Shown here: one piece after another, positions 23,690 through 43,874 of the stretch
How positions within the stretch are numbered: position 1 is the first letter of the stretch
Layout: each line of letters begins with the position of its first letter
Assembly (NCBI RefSeq): GCF_052324685.1
Contig: NC_135221.1
Location: 4,900,629-4,964,628 of the forward strand
From: Brachyhypopomus gauderio
Taxonomy: Eukaryota; Chordata; Actinopteri; Gymnotiformes; Hypopomidae
Direction of reading: 5' to 3'
DNA length: 64,000 nucleotides
The notes under the pieces: model-generated
Seen by the model: only the letters and a program-made list of their open reading frames with translations
Told to the model about the DNA's origin: nothing
Databases searched by the model: none
Position numbers and translations under genes: made by a program

Positions 23690-24923
23690 GAGAAAGAAAA
23701 AAGTGCAGGCTGTGATCCAACCCCCTCGACATTTATATCAACAATGACTTCAGCCAGGAATCCACCACCTCTGGCCACTCAGGGAATGGAAGCCTGAAGT
23801 TATTTGTGCAGTAAATACGGTAGCTGGGCTTTTAACATCATTATTTTTGACTAGGCAGATATTCAACTGTATATTAAGTGTGGTTAAGTGTATTAAGTGA
23901 CTTGTAGTTGTGAAAAGAAAGTTTTTAGACTTTTTCAACGTAATATTGCGATGAAGCGTTAGTTTCAGCAACTACTACAGTCAAGATGATGAAGTTGTAC
24001 CCACAGAAGTTTAGTCGATCCCTGCCAACTCCTCCCACCAGAACAGCAGCTTGGGTGATCCAGGGTCGTTTCTTTTGGCCAACTCTTGTCTACCTGACAT
24101 ATGTCCGAAACTAAAGCTCCACCAGGGTTGTGCAGGAGTATTCACTTCCTGTGCTCATCCAGGCCTCCATCTTCCTGGCGTGGCTCCAGGGAGTCAGGTC
24201 ACCGGCAGCCCTTCAAGGACACGTCCAAAGCAGCTACGCTGAGTCTACGGTTATAATGGTCCAGTAAAATGGTCCAGTCTCTCTCCCATTGCACTACCAG
24301 TTTACAGTGGAAAAACACAATAAACCAATACTTTAAAAGAGGACGGTGAATAGACTTTCTTTTTGCACTGTTCACATATCATTTACAAGCTGCATTCTAA
24401 CGTCTGTATTTCTCTCCTGCGTAGAAAGTCACGTCTTCTTTCTGCCGACGCTAGAAAGGACAGACGGACAGAAACGCTTAAAAAAACAGATTCATCGAGC
24501 ATTGAGACAACTGCAGCTGTACCTTGACTGAACCGTCATAGTGAGCTTTATGGGTGTCAAGAGTTTGCAACATCAGAAATATGAGGTAAAATGAGCACTC
24601 CCTGTTGGGGGGTTGGGAGTCTTGAGAGGGGGAGTCTTGAGATGGGGTGAAAAGCAACTCTCAAACCAGGATGTTCCATTTGGTCACTGATAAATAAATT
24701 ACTAAGAGCGTGTGATACAGCACACTACAGTATTCCTGTTACACAGCTATTCAGTGGACATGTGCTACAGTTAAACGTAATGGGCAAAACCACATGTTTA
24801 AAAAATGTATGACAAACATTTTGTAATACTAATAAATACTAGGATTTTATACGGCATGACAAACAATTAGACATTATGTATATAATTGTATTAATAAGCA
24901 AATGTGTGTCTGAACGTTCTGCA
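23690..24923. other. Intergenic stretch, nothing recognised
   Basis: AT-rich DNA with no supported exon, RNA or repeat family. Short ORFs here are likely chance. Confidence 0.5.
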
Positions 24924-24929
24924 CAAATA

Positions 24930-26246
24930 CAGGGGTGATAGTGGGAAAAATTCCTGAGCCTGACATTTTTTTGAGCGCGGGGGGGGGGGGGGGGGTTGTG
25001 GAAGTGTACCATATTTTTAATATTTAATAATTAATCTTTAAATTAATTAATAATAAATAAGTCAGGTACTCATTATGGTGAAATAAAAAAAACAAATTTC
25101 TATTAATATTCTGAGAAAATGCTGTAACCTAAAGATTCTGTTAACACAATTAGACACAATATGTTAAAAACAGGCATGATTAATTATTTATTCATTACTG
25201 TTAGTAAATCAAAGGATACCAGACAACTCAAAGAATTATGCAAATAAAGTTTAAAATAATGACAAGTATTATGATTATAGTTAGTTTTAATATATAAAAT
25301 ATTTTATAAATATTTTGTGTTGGATTATTAGGACATACATTTTGTGCTTTTGTTCATGTATTACACCTTACGCCGTAAGGCGGCCATGATGAACCAGATC
25401 GTCTGACCACCTGTACCGGCTCAAAAAAAAACACTTTCTTATAATTAAACTTCATCAGAATAAAGATAAAATACTGAATTTATCTTGTATCTACCTCTGA
25501 AGTTCTTCCGATGTCTGAAATACAGGCGGTCCCCGGGTTACGACGTCGATCCGTCGTAAATCGATTTTCGGTGTAAATCGGAACATACGTACATTCTGTA
25601 CGTAAATAACGTACTATACGCAGTTATCCTATCCTAAAGCTAGCCTTTTGGCAAATACCTTTATCCGTAGCTTCATTTAACTAAGGCTAAAGGCCTATCC
25701 TAATGCCGCGCACACCAAACACCAAATTCCGTTTACGACGCAGAACCACTTGGGTCCAAACGAGGCTTTATATGGTAAATGGGAGATGTGTAGTAACCAC
25801 GGAAAATCGTAACTCGTGGACCACCTGTATGATGATTATGTCGATTGAATCGGAGCAATAATGTCTTCGGCACGACCAAACAAGTTGAAAACATAAACTG
25901 ACCAAAACAAACTGGACTTATGGCAGGAGGGAGGTAGCTTTTTTACGTAATGTCCGAAAATCAGAAGGCGGGATGACCCGCAAGTCAATCAAATGACACC
26001 GCCGTCATCCATCCAGCGCTGATGAGCGCCAGTGAGAGGATCATATTTCATCCTCAAAGCAGATAGCACGCGCGCGCATGTGGTTTATTATTAAGATTTG
26101 ACGGATTTCCCCACCAAAAAATTAAAATGACGGAAATCGTGGTGACGGAGGACTTTAACTCATGCACTAAGCAAACCTTTTTTTTTTCTCGCGTATATGT
26201 CGGTACGCCGGAATTCCGGCGTGGCGCCTGAAAACTATCAGGCCTG
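24930..26246. mobile_element. Probable hAT-like DNA transposon remnant, 6-bp TSD
   Basis: The ends are imperfect inverted repeats: CAGGGGTGATAGT at 24930 and, on the reverse strand from 26246, CAGGCCTGATAGT (11 of 13 match). CAAATA is directly repeated at 24924-24929 and 26247-26252. The interior is AT-rich with a poly-G run near 24978-24995 and a GCCGGAATTCCGGC palindrome near 26207-26220. No transposase frame is visible. The short duplication makes superfamily assignment tentative. Confidence 0.55.
25521..25829. mobile_element. Tigger/pogo-like MITE nested in the 24930 element
   Basis: 309 bp bounded by inverted repeats TACAGGCGGTCCCCGGGTTA (25521) and, reverse complement from 25829, TACAGGTGGTCCACGAGTTA, with TA at each edge as for TcMar elements. 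The TACAGGCGGTCCCCGG terminus resembles Tigger-type elements I know from vertebrate genomes. No ORF inside. Confidence 0.65.
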
Positions 26247-26252
26247 CAAATA

Positions 26253-28049
26253 TTTTTTAGTTTGTTTTTGGTCTGTGTCTGTTATGATCACACCACTCAC
26301 ATGAGTAACTAGAATAGATATGCATACAGATTAGTTTTTCTCTGGTGATGGGCTGTTCTGGATGGGATCATTTTGGTCTGGTGTGAGTCTAGAGTGTTGG
26401 GTAGCCTGGAAATCTTTAGTGATCTTTTTCAGACAGAAAAAATGACACCAAGAAAATAAAAAAGTAAATATTCATCTTATACTTGACTCCTTAAACCGAG
26501 ACCAGTTAAATAAACTGACAAAAACTAACAAAACAAACCAACAGAAAGCAGGAGAAGATGACAGACATTACTCATCCAGAAAGGTTCCCCCAGCGAGGAC
26601 ACATTATTGTAGACCTTCGGACCATATAAGGAGCACGTTACCTCTCTGAGGGTTGGATCTCGCCTGCACGCTGTGGCGTCCACTCGGTTCCTCTGTGGAG
26701 AACGCTGCTGACCATCTGTGAAGCAAACATCCCTCACCCTGGACAGACAAGGAATCCACACGCCAATGACAAACTTCGCTGTTTCCACACAGCTGCAAAT
26801 TACAGCGGAGGACGAGTTATACTCGTCTGTCCTACACCGCCGAGAGGGATCGTGCTCTCGAGCCGCGTTTACCCAAGATGTTTGGGGGAACGGACTTCAC
26901 AGAACAGCATCATGATGAATGAGACTGGGGTCAGATTCTTCATCTGCTTCAGTATAGAGTTTGTCCATGAAGTCACATCTGAGTCAGCGCCAGCTGGACT
27001 CTCTGGTTTCTGTCCCGACTCCGAATTCAGAATCAGTTCAGGCAGAACCCAATAACAACGACGCAAGTATAATCGAAAGCACAGATTTCTGTTTATTGAT
27101 CTTTGCACACACAAAAACAGATGATCAAATTTACACAGATGTAAACAGTCAGTACCTGCAACACGCAAGAACAGAGGGTGTGTGTAGTGACTAGCCCTCA
27201 GCTACATGTCATTAAAAACACCCTGCGCACGGCCTCCACGCCTCCCAACGCTTCGTAATGCTACTGTGGATGGACCAGGGTGCCACGCCATTGAGCGTTA
27301 AGGACAAGCTTTCACCCCCATCAAAGTCTGTTAGTGCACATAGACACTGAATGAACAACGTCCAACTTGGACACAGCCACTGCCTGGACGTCCAACCACC
27401 GGAGCACCAGAGTCCACGCTGCTCTGGACACCATGGGGCAAAAAAAATAATAAATCAACAAAGGAGGGGCCAGAGGGGGTAGGGTGTGGGGTAAAAACCC
27501 GCTCAACAACAACCTTCTTTTTCATACCATCTATACATGGGAATCTCATAAAATGTCAGCAACTGATCCATTTGTGAATCAATTATTTTTAGTGATAGCA
27601 AAAATGTGATAGAATTTTTTGCCATTTCGGTTTTTATGCTTCACGTGTAAGTTTTAGTGTATAAGCGCGGACGCACTAACTCGTACGAATCATCTCGCTA
27701 ACAGAGCACACACAGACATTGCCAGATTGCTGTTCATGGCATCAAGACCACATATATGTAGATTCACAGAGCAATCAACGTGATCAGAACAGTAGGTGCG
27801 TTTGTTCCTTCGTCTGAAAATCTAACATTAGAAAATGAAACAAAAAAAATAAATAAATAGCAGAGATTTTCAAGGAACAGCAACAAATCAACAGGGCTAA
27901 AGCAAGCCAATTTAAAATAAAACAAAAGTGCAAATTTTGCAGTCACACTCAACAACGCTTCCTCCCGACCGTATATCAACTCCCTGTTCCTGCAGGTCAC
28001 GTTATCAAGGGGCATGCCTGCACTTCACCACGCTGTCCTGCACAGCAGG
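26253..28049. other. Intergenic stretch, nothing recognised
   Basis: No supported exon. Several short overlapping ORFs on both strands at 26525-27200 lack known domains. Confidence 0.45.
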
Positions 28050-28320
28050 AGATAACCGCGCGGGGGTGGAGGGATGGAGGGGTGGAGGGGTGGAGGGTCT
28101 CCATCTGGACAGCAGAACCTGCTCCATCCTCCCCCCTGGAGCACGCTGGGCCTCCGTCCACAATCACGCCAGACCCGGAGGAGACGCAGCTGCACCCGCA
28201 CCGGGGAACCGACTGCTGCTCCCACGCGCTCCCGCACATCCGCACGGCGGTTTCCCGCAGGGTCTCGCGCACACCCACGCGCGCTGTCTCCCTGACGACC
28301 GCCACAACCACCGAACGTGA
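28050..28320. promoter_or_regulatory. GC/CpG-rich island, possible distal fhl1 promoter
   Basis: A sharply GC- and CpG-rich block in AT-rich surroundings, rich in CGCG and CACGCG words, with GGATGGAGGGGTGGAGG repeats at its left edge. It lies between the slc9a6 3' end and fhl1. A minus-strand open frame of about 125 codons crosses it but has no recognised domain. It could be a CpG-island promoter of fhl1, or an unknown exon. Confidence 0.3.
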
Positions 28321-30104
28321 GACACAAAAGCTGCTTAAGTTCTTTTTAAGCTCTGCTGTCTGGCCTTGTGTCAAAGGTGATTTTATTATTCCCCTTTAGC
28401 CAAAGCTATTCTGCGTAGAGTACATTCAAAACGCAGTCGTTTTAATTTGACCTCGGTAAAACCAAAACCGAGACAAACTGAAGTTGTTCTGACAGAATTT
28501 CACTCATCACATCGTCCATCGCCAGCAGGAAACAGTCGATTTCCTGACCGACATTTTCTTGTCTACCACACAGCTAAACGGTGGTTAATACTGCCTCTTC
28601 CAGGCCTACAACAAACCGAAAATCAACGAGCATACGGCTGACTATGTTTCTGACCAAAACAGCGACTGTAACTGATATTACACACCACACTAGACGCTCA
28701 AGCTGTTGTAAAACCCATAAAAACTCCACAAACAAAAGTTGGAGAACACACAGTGATGCATCTCCACACAACGAGTCATGCAAAAGCTGCACATGAAAAA
28801 ATAGCTGTTAGTCAAGTCAAGAAAACTAGTCTTCCCCTTTAGGCTATAGTACTGTCCGTGGAAGAAACAGGGAGAATTTGAACAGACTTTTGGTTTGTGT
28901 GACTAATACGATTCATGGATTATGTTAAACAATCAGAGCTAAATACTGTTTCATTTTTGCCATTTGTGGCTGCACCGAGAAATTATGAACATTTAGAGGC
29001 TGTCAATATTCTGTTCTTCAGAAAATTTAGAAAACTCAGCTTTCGCACTACAACCTTCATTAATCAACATCTTACTGACATTACATGGATACATAAGATG
29101 AAAATCCCCAGAGTCACAGTCAGAGGTCAATATGTGAGATCCAGCCCCTTTGATTACACAGAGTGACAGGCATCCCTCTGTAGCCAATCACAAGTCATGT
29201 CGAATGACAGGCACCCCCCTGTAGCCAATCACAAGTCATGTCGAATGACAGTCACCCCTCTGTAGCCAATCACAAGTCATGTCGAATGACAGACATCCCT
29301 CTGTAGCCAATCACAAATTATAGCAATTGAGCAACGGCCCTCTTTCAACCAGCTGCAAGCACATACCTCAGACACATACGAGTTCATTATCAAGATTAAA
29401 GGTCTCCCCCTAGTGGAAAACAGACAGTGTTTTGCTTCGAGAAAGAAAAGACAAGACACACATACAACAGGCACTTGGTTGTAACCGCAGAGCAAAGTCA
29501 AAGTCACCTGGTACGCATGCCTCCGTTTTTGACCCTCATTCAGGAAAGACCGTTTGCAGGCACAAGACTGCTCTCTGATCCTACTCAAAAGCCCCATGGA
29601 CGGAGGTCTCACACGGCAGAACGCACAGGTTAGCACACACGCCAGGCAGCAGCTAGGTTACACCTCGCTGTACCAAGGACAAGCACTTTTGACGCCAGCC
29701 TCGGAAAAGCAGAACACGCTACGATGACGCTACGATGTTGCGAGACGTCACATCGCCTGATCAACATCCAAGCTGCTTCAAAAAACAAAAAAAAAAAAAG
29801 AAAAAGAGAGGGAGAGAAAGACAGACAGAGAGCGCACAGGTTTTACGAAGAACAAACGGATGGCAAAGAATCAGTTACACCAGGTCTGGTGCCCCAAGAG
29901 GAGAAGAAAGAAAAAGTGACAAATGAGGTAGACATCAAATCAGCCACTTCAGAGAGAGAGAGAGAGAGAGACGTCACTCCACATGGTGCTAGTGGTAGAT
30001 GGTGTTGGAAGAGAGAGGGGACAGATGGACAGGAATGCCTCAGACTGAACCACGCCTGTTTGTTTTTTTTTTTCGTCTTCTTTTTTTGGTTCCCGCCGCT
30101 CAGC
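28321..30104 (-). other. slc9a6: slc9a6 3' UTR and intergenic DNA
   Basis: Follows the slc9a6 stop. On the minus strand an AATAAA lies at 28386-28381, so the 3' UTR may extend that far; the true end is unknown. It contains the 41-bp tandem repeat and an A/G-rich tract around 29780-29830. Confidence 0.4.
29164..29318. repeat. 41-bp tandem repeat, about 3.8 copies, each with CCAAT
   Basis: The unit begins TGACAGGCATCCCTCTGTAG, then CCAATCACAAGTCATGTCGAA. Four copies carry GTAGCCAATCACAA; the last is diverged after CACAA. Located downstream of the slc9a6 stop. Confidence 0.9.
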
Positions 30105-39340
<9,236 letters not shown>

Positions 39341-39500
39341 GTTAACATTTCTTTGTGGTTAAAGATAATAGGTTTGATGACAGCGCGTGAAATATCGTGC
39401 ACAGGGGGGTGAATCGAGTAACTCGCAAGTAAAAGCGGTGTGTGGATCGTTCCCGCTTCCGAGCTTTACTCCGCTCCTTTCAGCGTCGGCATTCTGCAGA
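39341..39500 (-). promoter_or_regulatory. slc9a6: slc9a6 5' UTR and promoter region
   Basis: Sequence directly upstream of the start codon is moderately GC-rich with no TATA box. The ATG lies in TTAACATGG context. Exact transcription start is not visible. Confidence 0.4.
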
Positions 39501-39914
39501 AACCATCAGCTGTTCGATCACATATTTATGCGCAAATGTTACGCATCTACGTTGTGTTGATCGGTGTCCATTTAACGTTTAGCTTTTCAGGAGAATTTTC
39601 ATCCGCGTTCTAATTATTATTTTTTTTACATTTAATTACATTTTAAGTGAGATTTGAGCAGACTGGTGGATACGGGCTCATCGGTTCTGTTTGAATCAGT
39701 CATGTTCATGCTGCAGAAATGTTTAGTTTTATAACTTTTTTTTATAAATATGTCAACTAATAGCAAAAATAATTTACATTTTTACATCTTCTTCTTTAAC
39801 TTAAATAGAATGCTCGTAATTCTGCATTTGGGGAATTTTAATTAAAATTTCATTAAGAATTTTGTAGTGGAGACTTATATCAAGAGGTATTTAAAAGGCT
39901 GAATCAAATTCAAA

Positions 39915-40740
39915 ACTGTTTACCAGGACATACCAGAACATGGGCCATGGCATAACAACAGCTGGAGGGGGCTGTAGCAGAGCATCAGCCCAGCAGAATG
40001 ACTGTATCTGCTCCTTTGAGCGAGGAGGAACAGAAGGAGCCCTGCCAGAACCCTAGAGAAATGACTTCCAGGGGAGTACTGGTGTGCACTCCACGAGGGT
40101 GGCATGAGGGCCCACTGTCCTCCGGAGGAATTTAGCTCAGTGCCGCGCTTCTTGAGCAATATTTACCAGAGAATACCCGACCTGCCAGGTCTGCCACTAG
40201 TGCCCCGTATTCTTCACAGATGATAACAAGTTCACTCTGAGCTTGTGTGACAGATGTGAAAGAGTCTGGAGACCTTGTGGTGCATGTTATGCTGCCTGCA
40301 ACATCGTACAGTCTGACCGGTTTGGCGGTGGGTCAGCAATGGCCTAGGGAAGCATATAGTTTGAAGAAACCTCCATTTGATAGTCAACGGTAGCGTGACT
40401 ACTGTTTGGCCCTAGGATGAATTCCTCAGAGCCACTGTCAGATCTTATGCTGGTGCAGTGGTCCTGGATTCTACCTAGTGCAGGACAATGCCTGGCCCCT
40501 GATCTAGGTCTCTCACCAGAAGCATGGCCAAGAATGTTTTGGAGTGCATGCAGGCATGTCAGACCATGCTCACTACTGAGTCACGTTATGAGTTGCCATG
40601 ATGAAATTCACACAAATTGGATCAGTATGTGATTAAATTTTTTTACTTTGATTTTTGGTGTGGTTTTGAATCCAGCCCGCATTGTGTTGATGATTTTATT
40701 TTCCACAGACCATTCTTACATGATTTTGTTCTCAACAAAG
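39915..40740 (+). pseudogene. Dead Tc1/mariner-type transposase
   Basis: Plus-strand fragments resemble the DDE transposase of a common fish Tc1/mariner family: FTDDNKFTLS, ERVWRPCGACYAACNI, DRFGGGSAMA and VQDNAWPL, in that order, with stops and frame changes between them. The catalytic-core region before the last part (ECMQACQTMLTTE-like) is deleted. Downstream AATTGGATCAGTATGTGATT fits the element's 3' end. No clear target duplication found. It occupies the spacer between the head-to-head slc9a6 and mmgt1 genes. Confidence 0.75.
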
Positions 40741-41129
40741 TACAGAGTTTATATCGGCAAAGGTTTCCAACTTGAATCTTTAATTCGTAGTCCAATGTAT
40801 AATTACATTATATAATAAGTGTGCTCTCTTATTTATTTATATGTTTATTTGTTTATTAATTTATTTGGGAATTTGAATTTAAGTTTGGCAACTGTTTCAC
40901 CATAGCATGGACGTTCCCAAATTGATGTGGCTATGGCAGAAATAGGAAAATATGAAATAGGACCTATAGTGGAACACGACACACGTTTAATGGCTGTATT
41001 ATGAACGAACAAGTTTTGGAATTACAACATGAAACAGTCTGGCACCTAAAGCGGGTTTAATTGGAGACGGTGACAGTTTTCAAAATAAGAGAACGGCGTG
41101 GCAAATCTTCGGTTTGCCTTTTTCACTAG
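40741..41129. other. AT-rich spacer upstream of mmgt1
   Basis: No gene or recognised element. Confidence 0.5.
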
Positions 41130-41277
41130 CAGGCGGAAGTGCGCGGCACTTGTTGAGGGCGGCTTCGCGGTGCGGCCGCGCTGCGCTTGTTGAGGGCGGC
41201 TTCACGGTGCAGGCTGCGCATGCGCGGCGCTGCGCTAGTCGAGAGCGGCTTCACGGTGCGGCTGCGCTGACTGGAAA
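41130..41277 (+). promoter_or_regulatory. mmgt1: mmgt1 promoter/5' UTR with NRF1 site
   Basis: GC-rich block containing three tandem diverged copies of a TTGTTGAGGGCGGCTTCGCG-type unit. A palindromic NRF1-type site TGCGCATGCGCG lies at 41215-41226. No TATA box. Ends at the start codon in GAAAATGG context. Confidence 0.6.
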
Positions 41278-42801
41278 ATGGCTTCGTCCTTTTGGAAAGG
41301 CGTCGTTGGCGTGGGCCTGCTTGCTTTGGCCCACGCGGCTTTCTCGGCGGCACAGCGTAAGTGTAGATTACTTCTGAAAGGAAACGTTATGCGGATTAAA
41401 GTACAGCTGTGTCTTACTATATATAAAAGAGAAAGAAAATGGAAACTGGCCTAATAGGGTCGCAGGAGTGGGACTGCACTCGGGGGAACCGGCCTAACGT
41501 CGGCGGGTTAAACCCGCTTTTGCAGTTCGACACACGGGCAAGGTTTTCTGTATTCGCATGATTTTAGAGTATATTTTAGATTAATTCATCATTAGATGTA
41601 TACAGGAACGCTCTCATTCAGGGATATGTGGGTGTAATTACTTTGGCAGCACGTTGAAGATGTCTGGTTGGCTGTAAGTGCGTAGAGTGAGTGTGCAGGC
41701 TGGGCGATATATCGATGTTGGTCCGGTGTGTTTGAGTCTTTATTTAAACCACTCTGACCTTTTAGTCATATCGACTACATCTGTGGTCATAATCTCGCCA
41801 TGTACTTTTGAAACTCACAAATCGTGAAGGATTGCTAACTAGCTAGCAGTCGAAGTAAGTACTTCAACTTGACGACCGTTGTTTCGGGTTGGGCGGTACG
41901 GGTGTAGCGATTCACGGTACTTGCGGTTCGGTACGGTCTTGGGTTTGTGTGCCACGGTTCTTTTTGTTTAACGTTTGAGCTTATGTAGCCTGTTTTCTTA
42001 CGGGGAGATACGGAATTAAGACCGTGTCCATTATAATGTGGTGCTTACCATTCTACGTGGGGTTCTCTGTTTAGTTTTTTTCTGAGCTATGTATCTGTAC
42101 ACCTGTCCTTTAAAGGTAATACACCAGGAGTAAGTGATTCAATGTAGCCCTTAGTTTCCCAACCTGTATAATCTGCTATAGTCAAATAAAAAGTAAAAAA
42201 TTTAATTTGGCCCATGCAGACCTTTTGTGTAATCTTTCTATTTCAGATCGATCGTACATGCGATTGACGGAGAAAGAGAATGAAACACTCCCAGTAGATG
42301 TAAGTTCTAACACTCAGCTCTTTGTCAGCAACACAATTCTTCTCAAACTTTCTTTTGAAAGTTTTTTGGAGGATAAATTTAATGGGGGGCACTTTTTTTG
42401 CTGTGTGTTTGCAGATAGTCTTACAGACATTGTTAGCATTTGTGGTTACATGTTGTGGAATAGTCCACATCTCTGGAGAGTTTAAAGACATGGATGCTTC
42501 TTCAGAGCTGAAACACAAGTAAGTTGAAGCACTTCTACAAAACGACCTTCTACAAGTATAAATAATTTATCTGATATTGTCTGTTAATATTTGTCAGCTA
42601 AGCCATTAACAAAAACCTGCTTTTCTGCTGTGCTCTTCTTTGATCAGGACATTTGACACCTTGAGAAACCACCCATCGTTCTATCTGTTCAACCATCGAG
42701 GCAGGGTGCTCTTTGGCTCCCCGGAGCAAGAGTCCGCTAGCACCACTCAAGCTTTGCCCTCCAACCCTCTGCGGTTACGCAAGCTGGAGAATTTTCACTG
42801 A
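41278..42801 (+). CDS. mmgt1: Membrane magnesium transporter 1 / ER membrane complex subunit 5
   Basis: EMC5 is a core membrane subunit of the ER membrane protein complex, which inserts tail-anchored and multipass proteins; it was first named a Mg2+ transporter. Four exons, 41278-41356, 42247-42299, 42415-42518 and 42648-42801, total 390 bp or 129 residues; the human protein has 131. Two membrane helices are visible, about residues 7-25 ([18 protein letters not shown]) and 45-63 ([20 protein letters not shown]). Family motifs [31 protein letters not shown] and NHRGRVLF are intact. The C-terminal tail ([10 protein letters not shown]) is slightly shorter than in mammals. Head to head with slc9a6, convergent with ints6l. 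Confidence 0.98.
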
Positions 42802-43530
42802 GACTAGCCTTGAAAGGGCACCCATGCCCATCCTGACCCTTCCTTCTCTTCTTCCTTAAAAACTCCTCAAATGGAAAGGAAATCTAAACACATTTACCTT
42901 TCAATCTTTTTTTTTGTGCATATGTGGATATGCTGTACAAATCCGAATCTCTTCATCAATGTGGTAACTACTTTGACCTCTATGGACTGTGCCAACTCCT
43001 TTTATTTTTTTTCCAACCAGTACATTTGTAAATACTTGTTATTGCTTAGGAGGGTTAAGTCTGAAAGATGCGCTTGTAGCCCTTCCCATGGCATAGAAAG
43101 GAGGAGGGCAGTGGGGGTGTCGTCCGTCTGCTGAACTATGTGCATCAGTCCCATCATCCAGACACACTGGTTTGCCACATTTCCTGGTGTGCTGCCACGT
43201 TTCACCGCTGTTTGCTTTTCTTCCTCCCCCTGTGCCGTCCTCAAAGGAGGCGATTACTTTGGACCATTATTTGTATGTGTGTTCAGATTTGCCATTTAGG
43301 ATGGACTTCAAAATAGAATTTGGTATGCTGATGTTTCTAGTTAGAGAAATTAATAAGGTGTCCGATTGGGAAAGTAGGAATTCTAACTGTAAGGAGTGCT
43401 AACAATACTGTGAACACACTGGAAGACTAATGGTCCACCTGTCTCGGTGGGTGGGCACCGTGTTTCCATTTTGTTTTATGTTATGATGCATTTGATCATT
43501 TTTAACTTATTAAAATAAAATCTGAGGTTT
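42802..43530 (+). terminator. mmgt1: mmgt1 3' UTR and polyA signal
   Basis: AATAAA at 43514-43519 in a TTAAAATAAAATC context, followed by a T/G-rich stretch; implies a 3' UTR of about 730 bases. Confidence 0.65.
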
Positions 43531-43690
43531 TATTGATAAAATAACTGAAGCAATTTGTTTATTGTTTCCATCCCAGTAATTGTAAATCTCTCTCCAGTGA
43601 TATGATGGGAGTGCCACAGTTAAAGGACAGTTTGAGCTGTTTTACATTGTGACAAATGTGCATAACTTCATGTCCCTGTAGAGTTTTAAC

Positions 43691-43866
43691 TAGTGCTGTC
43701 AATTCCAGGTGCCGCGATTAAAAGTCCTCACCAGGATTTTGCTCAAGCTTGCTAGATTTTCTAATTAGCAATCCAGGTAAAATTAGTGGAATCAACACAA
43801 TCCAGGAAGCCTGAGCAAAATCCTGGTGAGGACTTTTAATCGCGGCACCTGGAATTGACAGCACTA
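43691..43866. mobile_element. hAT-type MITE, 55-bp perfect TIRs, 8-bp TSD
   Basis: 176 bp. The terminus TAGTGCTGTCAATTCCAGGT and the next 35 bases are exactly inverted at the other end. The 8-bp duplication GTTTTAAC is perfect at 43683-43690 and 43867-43874. No ORF. A diverged relative may be at 8590-8680 (ACGCGTTAATATTGACGGCACTA). Confidence 0.92.
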
Positions 43867-43874
43867 GTTTTAAC

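Noticed and set aside
41690..41960. Possible repeat fragments (GCTGGGCGATATATCGAT and GGTTCGGTACGGT words) in mmgt1 intron 1
   Set aside because: They resemble ends of common fish MITEs, but no second terminus or target duplication could be found, so no element is called.
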